From: Verrucomicrobiota bacterium
GTDB lineage: Bacteria > Verrucomicrobiota > Verrucomicrobiia > Chthoniobacterales > Terrimicrobiaceae
Reading direction: 5' to 3'
NCBI GenBank assembly: GCA_017305195.1
Contig: JAFKMU010000060.1
Location: 1 to 64,000, forward strand
DNA: 64,000 nucleotides
The stretch's first letter is position 1. Each line of letters starts with the position of its first letter. A program made the translations under genes and the position numbers. Shown here in pieces: positions 35,730 to 44,619 of this stretch. The notes under the pieces were generated by a model. The model searched no databases. It saw only the letters and a list, made by a program, of their open reading frames with translations, and had not been told where the DNA came from.

Positions 35730-37276
35730 TCCGATCCCACCGCTTCTCCGGCTTTCTTGCCGGAGCGTCCATTCTCTTCTCGGCGATTCTCTCCTCGGCT
35801 GCGCAAGACAACGCCACGCCCGCCCCGGCGGATGACATCATCCCGGAGCATGGAAAATATACCGCAGCCTACCAGAGCGACTGGTCCAAACTGCCGACGG
35901 GAGACGTGCTGGCCCGGAAGAACCTTGCTGGCATCGAGTTTCAGGACGTGCAGGGTGAGAAGGTCAAAAAGGAGTGGCGCGGGGAAAAGAAGGTCGTGAT
36001 TTCCAACCTCAACCTCCGCGTCAAGTGGCAGCAACCGAAGGCGGACAAATTTGGAACCACGCTTTTTTACATCGAGAATGCCGACGAGGTGGTGATCGAA
36101 AACCTGTCGATCATCAGCGAGGACTCCGACTATCGCCAGTACCACACCATCTACATTGAGGGAGCCAACCGCGTCACGATCCGCAACCTTTATCTTGCGG
36201 GGACCGTGCAGATGTATCACATCCGCCTGGAGGGGTGTAAGGATGTCTTTATCGATCAGGTCGAGATCGCCGGTATCGACTACTCCGGAAATGGTCGTTG
36301 CCGCCTCGGCGGTGGCATCTGGATCAACAATGGAGACGGCAAACCGGGCCTGCCTGCCCTGACGGCAAAGAACCCCAAGCTCCCCGGCTGGCAGATCGTG
36401 CAGAACTGCTACATCCACGACAACTCGGAGGATGACGGTGTGGGCCGAAATCAGGACGGAATCCTCGTTCACTCGGCCAGCAACGGGATGATCTTCAACT
36501 GCGTGGTGGACAACTGGCTGCGGCCAGGCAGCGATGCGGCTCTGGACATGAGCTTTCGCCGCGACGAACCGGAGTACCAGGATCGTTTCTTCCGGATCGA
36601 GCGCAACATCGTGCGGAACTCCACCTTTTACAAGAGCGTCGGGAAGGTGCCAGGGCCCGACACTCTTTTCTTTACCAACAACCTCTTCATCAACTCCACT
36701 CTCGGTGACTACCATCGTGAAGCGGCGGATACGGTTTTCGTCAACAACACGTACATCTATGACCTGTCCAAAGCGCCCCCGGCGCTGAAGGGCTTCGTCG
36801 CGAGAGGATCGGAGGGCTATGCGTGCCTGTGGGGGTATTCGGGACGCACCATCCTGAACAACGGCCTGCTCTTCAAGCCCGGCGGACAGTTCTTCATGTT
36901 TTACCAGAACGCGGAGCCGCCCGAGGACAAGTACAAGAACTTTGCTCCCAACCACAACATCTATGCCGTAGGCGCGGCCTCGACCTCCTGGCTGAGGACG
37001 GCGCAGCAGGGAGTCGTCTTCAAGACCTTCGGCGACTGGAAAGCCGCGACCTCGCAGGATGCCGACAGCATGCTGCTCAAGGCGGGAACGGATATCTTTA
37101 CCGACTACGCAGCAGGTGATTATCGCCCGAAAAAAGGCGCTCTGGCGGCAGGTATTTCCGATCCCGCTTATCTCAAGCCCCTTGATCCTAATCAAAAAGT
37201 GGACCGGGATTTCAACGGTGTGCTTCGCAGCAAGTCTGCGGAGCTGGTCCCGGGCGCCTTCTGTGTTTCAGAGTAG
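35726..37276 (+). CDS. Secreted right-handed parallel beta-helix protein
   Basis: A 516-aa protein with a signal peptide (FLAGASILFSAILSSAAQ). The centre shows stacked beta-helix rungs: VVIENLSIISEDSDY, VTIRNLYLAGTVQMY, VFIDQVEIAGIDYSG, WQIVQNCYIHDNSEDDG and GMIFNCVVDNWL. This fold is shared by pectate lyases, polygalacturonases and C5-epimerases. It ends with a short post-helix region containing DRDFNGVLRSK, often seen at the end of secreted beta-helix proteins. A polysaccharide lyase or hydrolase is possible, but I cannot assign catalytic residues. Translationally coupled to the pseudopilin gene. Confidence 0.75.
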   Translation: MIRSHRFSGFLAGASILFSAILSSAAQDNATPAPADDIIPEHGKYTAAYQSDWSKLPTGDVLARKNLAGIEFQDVQGEKVKKEWRGEKKVVISNLNLRVKWQQPKADKFGTTLFYIENADEVVIENLSIISEDSDYRQYHTIYIEGANRVTIRNLYLAGTVQMYHIRLEGCKDVFIDQVEIAGIDYSGNGRCRLGGGIWINNGDGKPGLPALTAKNPKLPGWQIVQNCYIHDNSEDDGVGRNQDGILVHSASNGMIFNCVVDNWLRPGSDAALDMSFRRDEPEYQDRFFRIERNIVRNSTFYKSVGKVPGPDTLFFTNNLFINSTLGDYHREAADTVFVNNTYIYDLSKAPPALKGFVARGSEGYACLWGYSGRTILNNGLLFKPGGQFFMFYQNAEPPEDKYKNFAPNHNIYAVGAASTSWLRTAQQGVVFKTFGDWKAATSQDADSMLLKAGTDIFTDYAAGDYRPKKGALAAGISDPAYLKPLDPNQKVDRDFNGVLRSKSAELVPGAFCVSE

Positions 37277-37277
37277 A

Positions 37278-38501
37278 TTACCTTTCGGCGGGCGCTGCGG
37301 CATCGTCGGTCGGGTTGGTGATCCGTACCGTGCGGCGGAGCCATTGGGCATCGTTCCAGCGGTTCCACTCGCCGCGACGCGAGTAGGTATAGTCGAGATG
37401 AAATTCGCTTCCGCATTCGCGCTGGGGCGAACTGATGATTGAAGGGTAGAAGCACTCTCCTCCTCGATGGTCGGTGAGACGTGTTCGTTTTGACCAACTG
37501 ATGCCGTCGCGTGACCACGCTGCAAAAAGAGCCATGCCCCGGCCAGAAGGAGCGGCCGCGACGAGGATGTAAAGACCGAGCGTTCGATTGAAACTGACAT
37601 CCATCCATCGAACCGACGGATTACCCTTTTCCAGCGGAGATGATCGCCCGCCGAGGGCGGGTTCCGAAAACTCGCCATGGTAAAACTTTCGCCACGCCGC
37701 GGGTTTACCCCTCGTCGCAGCGGCGAATACTTCGCGAACCGGGGCTTTTAGGACGATGAGGTTGTTGACTTTTCCGCCCGGGGAGAGATCCCGGGCGTAG
37801 ACATAAAAATCGTCGCCGTGCACGACGACCGCAGCCCCGCCGACATCGAATGCTCCCTTGCGCTCCTCACCTGGCATAAAGATCACCCCGGCATCGCGGA
37901 AGGAAAGCCCGTTCCGGTCTGTCTGGATGGCGACGCCAAGCACTGAGGAGAAATCCTTCATCGACCCTCCGCGATGGATCTCCGCGTGATAGAAAAGCAG
38001 GAGGCGATGGGAGGCCGGATCGCGATAAATCGGGCCTCCGGCGAGGTACTGATAGTGCCGTGGGGAACCCTCGATCACGACTGGCTCCACGGCGATCAGA
38101 CGCCTGCTCTGGTCGAATGTGAGCCGGACAGGTTTGGGACCATTTGCAGCATAGATCACGGTCTGCTCACCGCGCTTCAACGAGCCGATGTTTCCATCGG
38201 GAAACCACGACAGCACGGCGCGGGCGCGCCAAGCGGGGTTTCCGAGAGTCGTCGGCGGGCTGGCCGAAAAGCGCGGCTCACCTCCTACTGCGCTTGCCGC
38301 TAACGAAATGATCGAGAGCAGGATGACCGGCAGGAACTTCACCTCCTGAGTGTGAACGGACCCGCTGGACCCGGCGAACTCTATTTCGTTGTTGAGCCGG
38401 TATTTGACCTGGTTGCCAGGACCGTATTGATCCTCGATGCAGCCAATCATTGTTTCCTGCAAAAGGGTGCGTTGAGTCGAATGACGGGGCTTTTGATGCA
38501 T
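37278..38501 (-). CDS. Secreted five-bladed beta-propeller-like (GH43/GH117-type fold) protein; start uncertain
   Basis: A 407-aa open frame. Residues 58-75 (FLPVILLSIISLAASAVGG) form a convincing signal peptide preceded by some 53 odd hydrophilic residues, so the annotated start is probably too far upstream. A GTG at 38342 begins exactly at the signal peptide but sits directly against AGGAG. The mature part has repeating propeller-like strands (YLAGGPIYRDPASHRLLLFYHAE, ALFAAWSRDGISWSK, FYPSIISSP), as in GH43-like and related sugar enzymes. Convergent with the beta-helix gene, one base apart. Function inferred only. Confidence 0.6.
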   Translation of the reverse strand: MHQKPRHSTQRTLLQETMIGCIEDQYGPGNQVKYRLNNEIEFAGSSGSVHTQEVKFLPVILLSIISLAASAVGGEPRFSASPPTTLGNPAWRARAVLSWFPDGNIGSLKRGEQTVIYAANGPKPVRLTFDQSRRLIAVEPVVIEGSPRHYQYLAGGPIYRDPASHRLLLFYHAEIHRGGSMKDFSSVLGVAIQTDRNGLSFRDAGVIFMPGEERKGAFDVGGAAVVVHGDDFYVYARDLSPGGKVNNLIVLKAPVREVFAAATRGKPAAWRKFYHGEFSEPALGGRSSPLEKGNPSVRWMDVSFNRTLGLYILVAAAPSGRGMALFAAWSRDGISWSKRTRLTDHRGGECFYPSIISSPQRECGSEFHLDYTYSRRGEWNRWNDAQWLRRTVRITNPTDDAAAPAER

Positions 38502-38639
38502 GGTTGGCAGCTATGGATGTCTCGATGACAGAGGAGCGATGAGGATGAGATGGATTCGTACTCCCCGGGGCTCGAATCGAGCGTTGGCATTCGGATGCTA
38601 GGCCTGGCTCTTGGCCGTCCCCGTCTTCCTTATCGCGTC

Positions 38640-39165
38640 GAAGCGGGCGCGGATCTTTGCGGAGTCGCTGCTCAAGAACCGGGTGCTGGAGTTCGCGCGC
38701 GAGGAAGAGTTGTGAGCCTGAAACATCGGCGAGCGATGGCCAGGAGGGTCGTTGCAGCGAAGATGTGCTCCGGGCGAGCGGCGTGCCGGTTCTTGAAGCT
38801 GTCGAGATCGACGTGGAGGTATCGACGGCGAGAGGTCACGTCGGAGGAATACTGGCTGGCCCAAAGGCTGCGGGAACTCTCGGAAAAGCATCCCCGTATG
38901 GCTGCCGCCGGATCGCGGCGCTGCTGTGCCGGGAAGGCTGGACCGTCGGCAAGAGGCACGTGCAAAAGCTGCGCCGAGCCGAGGGCCTGCGGGTGCCGCC
39001 GACCAAACGCAAGATCGTGCGGCGAGGCCGATCCTCCGGGCCTCCAACGAATGCTGAGCATCGTGGGCACGTCTGGACCTGGGACTTCATCTCGGATGCG
39101 ACCATGCGTGGCGGAACCCTGCGGATGCGACCATCCTGGATGAGTGCACCCGTTCAATGCCAAAG
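38640..39165 (+). pseudogene. Degraded IS3-family transposase (OrfB) remnant with frameshifts
   Basis: Three reading frames together reproduce an IS3/IS407-type OrfB N-terminal half. SLKHRRAMARRVV through LRELSEKHPR lies in one frame (38715-38895). After a one-base loss at about 38895 the match continues as YGCRRIAALLCREGW, EGLRVPPTKRK and NAEHRGHVWTWDFISDATM, where WDFISD holds the first catalytic Asp. A second shift near 39125 gives TILDECTRS in the third frame. The remaining catalytic Asp and Glu are missing and the comM gene follows. No terminal inverted repeats were identified. Confidence 0.75.
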
Positions 39166-40689
39166 ATTGCGATCCAGCGTCCGATACTGGATGGCCTCCA
39201 TCACGTGCGGAGGCTGTATGGTGGGGCTGCCAGCGAGGTCGGCGATGGTGCGCGAGACTTTCAGGATGCGGTCATAGGCGCGGGCGCTGAGCTGGAGATT
39301 CGTCATGGCGTGGCGCAGGAGTTCCTGCCCGGCGCTGTCGAGCTTGCAGTGCTCCTTGATCTGGCCGTGAGACATCTCGGCATTCGTGCGTGTCTTGCGG
39401 GATGAGGCAAAACGCTCGCGCTGGATGCGGCGGGCCTCGATGACACGGGCGCGAATCGCCGCCGATGGCTCCGCGCTTTCCGTGCTGCTCAGGTCCTTGT
39501 ACTCCACGGCGGGCGCCTCGACGTGGAGATCGATGCGATCCAGCAAGGGGCCGGAGATGCGGTTGCGGTAATTCTCGATTTCACGCGGCGAGCAGCGGCA
39601 CTCGCGCTTGGGGTCTCCATAATAACCGCATTTACAGGGGTTCATGGCCGCGATGAGCATGAAGTTCGCGGGGAAGGTGACGCTGCCCGCCGCTCGGCTG
39701 ACCGTGACTTGGCGGTCTTCCAGGATTTGCCGCAGGGTCTCCAGCGTGGTGCGCTTGAACTCGGGCAATTCGTCGAGGAAGAGCACACCGTGATGCGCCA
39801 CGCTCACCTCACCTGGCGAGGGATTGGCTGAGCCTCCGACGAGCCCGACATCGGAGATCGTGGAGTGGGGGGAGCGGAAGGGACGGCGACCGACGAAGGG
39901 CGCGTCATTTTTGAGCATCCCGGCGACGCTGTGAATCTTCGTCGTCTCAATGGCCTCCTCCAGCGTGAGCGGTGGCATGATGGTGGCGATGCGCTTCGAG
40001 AGCATCGATTTTCCGCTGCCCGGAGGGCCGATCAAAAGCAGGGCGTGGTTTCCACTCACGGCCACCTCGATGGCGCGTTTGACATGATGCTGCCCCTTGA
40101 CCTCGGAGAAGTCGACCTCATCGCGAGCCATGGACTCGAAGAGCGCCTCGACATTCTCGGTCACGGGCGAAAGTTCGGCCTTGCGGGTCAGAAACTCGTA
40201 GGTCTCGCGAAGATTCGTCACGCCGTAGACCTCGATGCCCTCGACCATGGCGGCCTCGCGCGCATTGGCGAGGGGAAGCACGACCGCCTTGTGCCCCCGA
40301 TTGCGCGCCTCCAGCACCATCGACAGTGCGCCCTTCACGGGACGAACCTCGCCAGTTAACGCGAGCTCCCCGGCGACAAGGCAGCGGGCGAAGCGCGGGA
40401 CATCCTCATCCAGAGCCGCCGCGATCATGCCGAGTGCGATAGGCAGGTCAAAGCTCGGGCCTTCTTTTTTAATGTCGGCGGGAGCGAGATTGATCGTGGT
40501 ACGCTCGCGCGGCCAGCGGTAGCCGCTGTTTGAGATGGCGGTGGTGACGCGATCCTTGCTCTCCTTCACGGCGACATCCGGCAGACCCACAACCACAATC
40601 TGCGGAGCGCCGGGGCCGGTGTTGACCTCGACCTCGACTTCAACAGCGTCGACGCCCTGGATGGCTGCACTAAAAACTCGAGTAAGCAT
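39154..40689 (-). CDS. comM: ComM/YifB-family Mg-chelatase-like AAA+ ATPase
   Basis: A 511-aa protein of standard family length. The N-terminal domain contains [17 protein letters not shown]; the AAA+ core has Walker A GPPGSGKS (221-228), Walker [11 protein letters not shown] (301-310), and a cysteine cluster ([10 protein letters not shown]...CRC at 350-366); the C-terminal helical domain ends the protein. ComM is a branch-migrating helicase that aids integration of DNA during natural transformation. A second, decayed copy of its first 28 codons lies at 41238-41322. Confidence 0.93.
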   Translation of the reverse strand: MLTRVFSAAIQGVDAVEVEVEVNTGPGAPQIVVVGLPDVAVKESKDRVTTAISNSGYRWPRERTTINLAPADIKKEGPSFDLPIALGMIAAALDEDVPRFARCLVAGELALTGEVRPVKGALSMVLEARNRGHKAVVLPLANAREAAMVEGIEVYGVTNLRETYEFLTRKAELSPVTENVEALFESMARDEVDFSEVKGQHHVKRAIEVAVSGNHALLLIGPPGSGKSMLSKRIATIMPPLTLEEAIETTKIHSVAGMLKNDAPFVGRRPFRSPHSTISDVGLVGGSANPSPGEVSVAHHGVLFLDELPEFKRTTLETLRQILEDRQVTVSRAAGSVTFPANFMLIAAMNPCKCGYYGDPKRECRCSPREIENYRNRISGPLLDRIDLHVEAPAVEYKDLSSTESAEPSAAIRARVIEARRIQRERFASSRKTRTNAEMSHGQIKEHCKLDSAGQELLRHAMTNLQLSARAYDRILKVSRTIADLAGSPTIQPPHVMEAIQYRTLDRNLWH

Positions 40690-40715
40690 AATCTAAACGG
40701 GAGGTCTCATTTTGG

Positions 40716-41171
40716 CTACGGCCGGGCATCGTAACGGAAAGAAATGCTCTTCGGATCGTAGGTGATGATTGAACATTCGGGAAAGCTTTCGGGTGTGAGA
40801 ATGACGCTTTTACCAAGAGCATCTCCCAAACGTTGTAGGAATTGACAGAGAGAATCTAAATCTGGTTGGCCGAGGACCTCCCGAGGATCGATGTCGAATT
40901 CGATTCTCGTTAAGGTGAAAAGGTGACATACAACCAAGATTCGACCTACGCGAAAATTCCAACTTTTTGAGGAAGTTCTTGCTGCATTGAGAACCTCCTC
41001 GTTGGAGGAGGGTAACGAAGCTTCCTCGTCAAGTTTATTCGAGCGCGCATAATCCTTTCGCAATAGGGAAAACAGTTCCCCCCAATCTTCCGGCTTCGTC
41101 TCCAAAACGTATATATCACGCCAGCTACCGTCCCACTCGAAATCTGCTTTGCATGTCTCCCAGTCAATCAT
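40716..41171 (-). CDS. Hypothetical protein of lower GC, possibly acquired
   Basis: A 151-aa protein with Asp/Glu-rich N-terminus (MIDWETCKADFEWDGSW), no signal peptide or membrane segment, and a C-terminal part (FDIDPREVLGQPDLDSLCQFLQRLGDALGKSV). I do not recognise a family; the compact acidic makeup is reminiscent of immunity-type proteins, which is only an impression. Its base composition is visibly more AT-rich than its neighbours, and it lies between comM and a duplicated piece of the comM 5-prime end, which suggests transfer. Confidence 0.6.
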   Translation of the reverse strand: MIDWETCKADFEWDGSWRDIYVLETKPEDWGELFSLLRKDYARSNKLDEEASLPSSNEEVLNAARTSSKSWNFRVGRILVVCHLFTLTRIEFDIDPREVLGQPDLDSLCQFLQRLGDALGKSVILTPESFPECSIITYDPKSISFRYDARP

Positions 41172-41496
41172 GACGCACGAGCAAAATGTGAAATTACAGG
41201 TGGCAACTTACTGGAAAAGTGAAAACAGGCTGACAAGACAATCTGCGAAGCGCCTGGGCCGGAGTTGACCTCGACTTCAACAGCGCCGACGTCCTGAATG
41301 GCGGTGGAGCAGACTTGGATCATTGCGTGAAATTACATGATTCCTCTGTGGTGTGTCGAATCTCCGATTACAGAGCGATACGTGAGCGAACTTTTGGCGT
41401 ATGGGAGAATATGACGGCGGACGCACTTACCAGCATGCTACAGATTAAGCAACCAAGGTGCGGCCAGATCACTGAGCGACGATTTCTGAATTCCCT
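41172..41496. other. Intergenic region with a decayed duplicate of the comM 5-prime end
   Basis: A 325-base stretch without an intact gene. Positions 41238-41322 on the minus strand encode MIQVCSTAIQDVGAVEVEV followed by NSGPGASQIV, aligning with the first 31 residues of ComM ([20 protein letters not shown]...). At the DNA level it aligns with 40596-40688, with one 6-base deletion and scattered substitutions. The reading then breaks. The rest (41323-41496) is AT-richer and shows nothing I recognise. Confidence 0.7.
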
Positions 41497-41856
41497 CTAG
41501 CCTCGCAATAGCCGCCGCACGCCCGGAGAGTCGGGAAGGACGTGCTCCTCGTCGATTTGCCCGCCCGGACGGAAGGTGACGCCTTCTGCCAGAAGCATCT
41601 GCTTTTTGCGCTGGAGCACCTTGCCGAAATCCTGGCCCCCGAAGCCGCCGAGACGTCCGCCGGCTGCCACGACCCGATGGCAGGGCACATCGTCGTATGG
41701 GCAAAGACGCATGGCCTGCCCGACGGCTCGCGGGGATCGGCAGTCGACTGCGCTCGCGACCACGGAATAGCTGGCTACCTTGCCGGGAGGAATACGCCGC
41801 ACGGTCGCGTAGACGCGTTCCTGGAACTCGGTCGGTCCTTTCGATTTCATCGCCAA
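41497..41856 (-). CDS. MGMT-family protein, C-terminal alkyltransferase domain only
   Basis: A 119-aa protein consisting of just the DNA-binding/alkyltransferase domain of O6-alkylguanine-DNA alkyltransferase. Features are FQERVYATVRRIPPGKVASY, the helix-turn-helix region SPRAVGQAMR and the active-site motif PCHRVVAAGG. The Cys of PCHRV is the methyl acceptor; alkyltransferase-like proteins of this short type often have Trp there, so this one could be catalytically active. Role: direct repair of O6-methylguanine or recruitment of other repair. Single gene, not clearly in an operon. Confidence 0.88.
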   Translation of the reverse strand: MAMKSKGPTEFQERVYATVRRIPPGKVASYSVVASAVDCRSPRAVGQAMRLCPYDDVPCHRVVAAGGRLGGFGGQDFGKVLQRKKQMLLAEGVTFRPGGQIDEEHVLPDSPGVRRLLRG

Positions 41857-41939
41857 ACCGGGGCAGAGTAGCTTAGACGCCCTGCGGAGAACAATACATC
41901 AGCTCCCCCCGGCTCCCTGGCTGTGCGGGGAAATTATCT

Positions 41940-43529
41940 CTAAGGATTTGCGGCCCGTTCGGGCTGGTTCTTTGATAGGCCTGCCCGGAGCTCTTTCTCC
42001 CGGCTGGTCGGAATCGGGGACGGGCTGGTGTCATCCTTGAGGGAGCCGACTTCGACGTTCCAGCCATGCCACTCGCGGAAGGCGTGGTACGCCCAGTCCC
42101 AGCCGTATTCCTCGAAAATCTCGATGCAGTCGCGGAGGTAACGGGCGGCGCTGTCGCCCGGAGCCCAGCGGATGGCGCTGAACTCCCCGACGAAGATCGG
42201 CGCGTTGTAATCCTTTTGAAATTCCCGGACAGGGGCGAGGATTTCGCGCAGCTTGTCCTTGTTCCACATCACGCCCTGGATCATGCCCGGATACTCCACT
42301 CCTATCGGGTAGCCATCGAGCACTCCCTGGTGGGTGAACGCCAGCGGATCGTACATGTGGACGCTATAGACTATTCCCGGAACCGCGATGGGTTCAAAGA
42401 AGGGGAGATTGCCCCAGCCACCATATGGGCCGGGTTCGACGATGATGGCGCGTTTTGGGTCGATTTCCCGAACGCGGCGGGCGGTCAGATCGGCGAGAGC
42501 GTGCCAGTCGAGAAGCCCAGGAGCGACCGAGCCCTCCGCCGGTTCGTTAAGGAGGTCATACCCCCAGATCGCGGGCTGGTCCCTGTAATGGCGGGCGAGC
42601 TTTTCCCAGACCTGGAGAAATTTCTGCTGGTACTCGGCCTTTTGAAAGATGGCGGATTGCCGGGACTCCGTGGCTCCCGGCGGCGTGTGGAGGTCGATGA
42701 TGACACTGATGCCGAGCTGCTCACAGAGGGGCAGAAGGCGATCCACCTTCGCCATGGTGGCCTCCAGCCACTGGTCATACAGGGCGAGGTCCAGACGCTT
42801 TTCCGGGAAACTGCCGTCGTACCAGTAGAATTGCCACCGGATGAGGTTGGCCCCCCACTCGGCCAGCTTGCGGAGATCCTCCTCGCGGCCCTGCGGGCCA
42901 TACATTACGCCGCGCAGCCGGGGCAGGTCCGTACGACGGTCGAGTTTTTCCGGAGGGAGGAGGGCTGGCTGCGATGCGGGGCGCGTACGGAGCGTTCCCA
43001 TCACCGAGATCGCAATGTCATCAAACCAAGCCTTTCCGCTCGCATCCTGAATGCCGAGCATCAGGGTCGCCTCCGTCACATCTGCCGGGACGTTGGTAAT
43101 GAGACCGCAGGACTTCCAGCCGAACGTTCCATAAAGATCCATCAACCCCTGATAATCCGTGCCGCCCGGCGCGACTGTTTTCAGCATGACCTTGACGCCA
43201 TTCCAGGGTTCGGGCGGTTTTGTGACGTTCTCAGCCTTCACGGCCGCTGAAAGTGCGATGCGCCGGCCCCGGATGCTTTCGGCGGCCAGCGGGATATGGA
43301 CAAACTGGCTCCCATGTTCGGGAACGCTGACGAGAAGCGATCTGGCACCATAGCCGCCTGGAACTATCGAGGCGCTGCCTGATCCTTCGCTTTTCCACTC
43401 GGGCAAAAGAGCGCCGCTCTCGAAATCCACACTCAACACGGGACCACTGCCAGGACCTGCTTCTTCTGCCTGGGCGATGGGAGCGGCGATCAGGATGAAG
43501 GCGATGATCAGACGCAAGATGGGAGGCAT
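41940..43529 (-). CDS. Secreted GH5-family glycoside hydrolase (cellulase type)
   Basis: 529 aa from the ATG at 43529, which begins a good signal peptide (MPPILRLIIAFILIAAPIAQA); the frame is open upstream to 43682 but that part overlaps the tRNA-Cys gene on the other strand. Residues 30-180 form a carbohydrate-binding-like beta-sandwich. The barrel has the GH5 motifs: GISVIIDLHTPPG, IWGYDLLNEPAEG (acid/base Glu329) and APIFVGEFSAIRWA (nucleophile Glu449). It cleaves beta-1,4-type glycans outside the cytoplasm; exact substrate unknown. Confidence 0.88.
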   Translation of the reverse strand: MPPILRLIIAFILIAAPIAQAEEAGPGSGPVLSVDFESGALLPEWKSEGSGSASIVPGGYGARSLLVSVPEHGSQFVHIPLAAESIRGRRIALSAAVKAENVTKPPEPWNGVKVMLKTVAPGGTDYQGLMDLYGTFGWKSCGLITNVPADVTEATLMLGIQDASGKAWFDDIAISVMGTLRTRPASQPALLPPEKLDRRTDLPRLRGVMYGPQGREEDLRKLAEWGANLIRWQFYWYDGSFPEKRLDLALYDQWLEATMAKVDRLLPLCEQLGISVIIDLHTPPGATESRQSAIFQKAEYQQKFLQVWEKLARHYRDQPAIWGYDLLNEPAEGSVAPGLLDWHALADLTARRVREIDPKRAIIVEPGPYGGWGNLPFFEPIAVPGIVYSVHMYDPLAFTHQGVLDGYPIGVEYPGMIQGVMWNKDKLREILAPVREFQKDYNAPIFVGEFSAIRWAPGDSAARYLRDCIEIFEEYGWDWAYHAFREWHGWNVEVGSLKDDTSPSPIPTSREKELRAGLSKNQPERAANP

Positions 43530-43614
43530 ATCGGAAGGGGAGCTTAGGAACAAGCTGCCGGGAGGAGGGAATAGCGGAGACTTTCGGCTCCGGAAAGAAA
43601 AGTTCAGCAAAACC

Positions 43615-43650
43615 TTGATGATTTCTAAAATACGACTAATATGATCGTAT
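43615..43650 (+). promoter_or_regulatory. Probable promoter of tRNA-Cys with inverted repeat
   Basis: TTGATG (43615-43620) and TAATAT (43637-43642) are separated by 16 bp, and the tRNA starts 14 bp later. The -10 box is enclosed by ATACGA (43630-43635) and TCGTAT (43645-43650). A similar ACGA-N9-TCGT arrangement lies before the carbonic anhydrase gene at 46678. Confidence 0.5.
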
Positions 43651-43656
43651 ATCAAC

Positions 43657-43728
43657 GGTGGAATAGCCAAGTGGTAAGGCACAGCTCTGCAAAAGCTGGA
43701 AACGCAGGTTCGATTCCCGCTTCCACCT
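43657..43728 (+). tRNA. tRNA-Cys (GCA)
   Basis: Acceptor stem GGTGGAA (43657-43663) pairs with TTCCACC (43721-43727), followed by discriminator T. The anticodon arm is CAGCT-CTGCAAA-AGCTG with anticodon GCA at 43689-43691. The T arm contains GGTTCGATTCC and the D arm GCCAAGTGGTAAGGC. CCA is not encoded. It is complete and normally folded. Confidence 0.95.
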
Positions 43729-43739
43729 CTTTACCTTTT

Positions 43740-43810
43740 GCCATCATGACGAAGTCACTCCACAGCCCGGCTACATCGGCATTGAGCCGGGCTGTGGATG
43801 TCCTGATGGC
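43740..43810. terminator. Long two-part hairpin downstream of tRNA-Cys
   Basis: TCCACAGCCCGGCT (43759-43772) and AGCCGGGCTGTGGA (43785-43798) form a perfect 14-bp stem. This is enclosed by a second pairing, GCCATCA (43740-43746) with TGATGGC (43804-43810), the two parts being separated by internal loops of 12 and 5 bases. It starts 11 bases after the tRNA. It is the likely transcript end or a structured processed RNA. There is no T run after it. Confidence 0.55.
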
Positions 43811-44619
43811 TGGGTGGTGTTGTCGTTGAGCACGCTTTGGTTTTCCGGCGGGAAAGGGTTCCCCCGCCGAGGTTTTGCTTGAGTCGACATCGATATGCAG
43901 TCTTTTAAACACGCATCATTATCCACCCTGAGCAGAGCAAGGCTGCGGATCGCGGCATTTCCGGGTTTTGCGCCATTTTCCTGGAGGGACGGCGGCCGGG
44001 CGTGCGGTCGGGACATTGCCTTCCTGGCCCGGTTTGCCATGTTTCACGGATAGGAGCCGGTGGTGGCGTTCTACGGTTTTGACCGACTTTGGGAGTTGCC
44101 GGGCAGAAGAGAGGCGGATGTTGCGGCGAGCGGTATTTCGATGCGACGAAACTGCGAACGGGGACTCGCCTGGTCGCGGCCCTACAGCGAGGCGAGGAGG
44201 ACTCTTTTAGTCCGGGCAGCTGATGCAGAGGTGATTCGCGGCATTCAGGACGTGAGGAGGATGTCCGTTGTTCCCGGATCCGCAGCGGATCGGCATGCCC
44301 GAGGTTTTCTGCCGTGGGAGGCTGAACTCGCGTTTATCGCAAATCTTGAGGAGGGAATCGAGGATCTCGAGCTGGGCAATACAGACGCAGTCGGGGAGGG
44401 CAGCATCAGCGCCCATTATCATGTCGCGAGGTATCCCGGGCTGGTCGCAGTCGACGTGCATGGAGAGTTGCCCCGGAGTTGATTTCCTTTGTGGCGAGAG
44501 AGCCTGTGCTCGCGGCTCTCAATGATTTCATCGTTTATCCCGGAGCCAGCTACTGAAATGCTGACGGCCCCCGTGCACCATTTGGCCGTCAACAGACTCA
44601 GAAATGAACCGACCTGCGT
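43811..44619. other. Gene-poor region between tRNA-Cys and the NHL-propeller PEP-CTERM gene
   Basis: About 800 bases with only short open frames on both strands (the longest, 140 codons at 44060-44482 plus, and 84 codons at 44207-44461 minus) that have no recognisable domain, signal peptide or credible ribosome-binding site. I see nothing I can call a gene. The end contains a hairpin at 44562-44591, listed separately. Confidence 0.5.
44562..44591 (-). terminator. Hairpin downstream of the NHL-propeller gene
   Basis: TGACGGCC (44562-44569) and GGCCGTCA (44584-44591) form an 8-bp perfect stem with a 14-base loop, 28 bp after the stop of the minus-strand gene ending at 44620. It is a plausible terminator, lacking a T run. 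Confidence 0.4.

Noticed and set aside
35687..37195. A 502-codon minus-strand frame opposite the beta-helix gene
   Set aside because: Val/Asp/His/Arg-rich without signal or domain; the plus-strand gene has a signal peptide and repeated beta-helix rungs.
43657..43728. tRNA-Cys as an attachment site for an integrated element
   Set aside because: No integrase gene and no second copy of the tRNA 3-prime end was found in the window.
44060..44482. A 140-codon plus-strand frame after tRNA-Cys
   Set aside because: No recognisable domain, no signal peptide, no good ribosome-binding site and odd residue use; not enough support for a gene.
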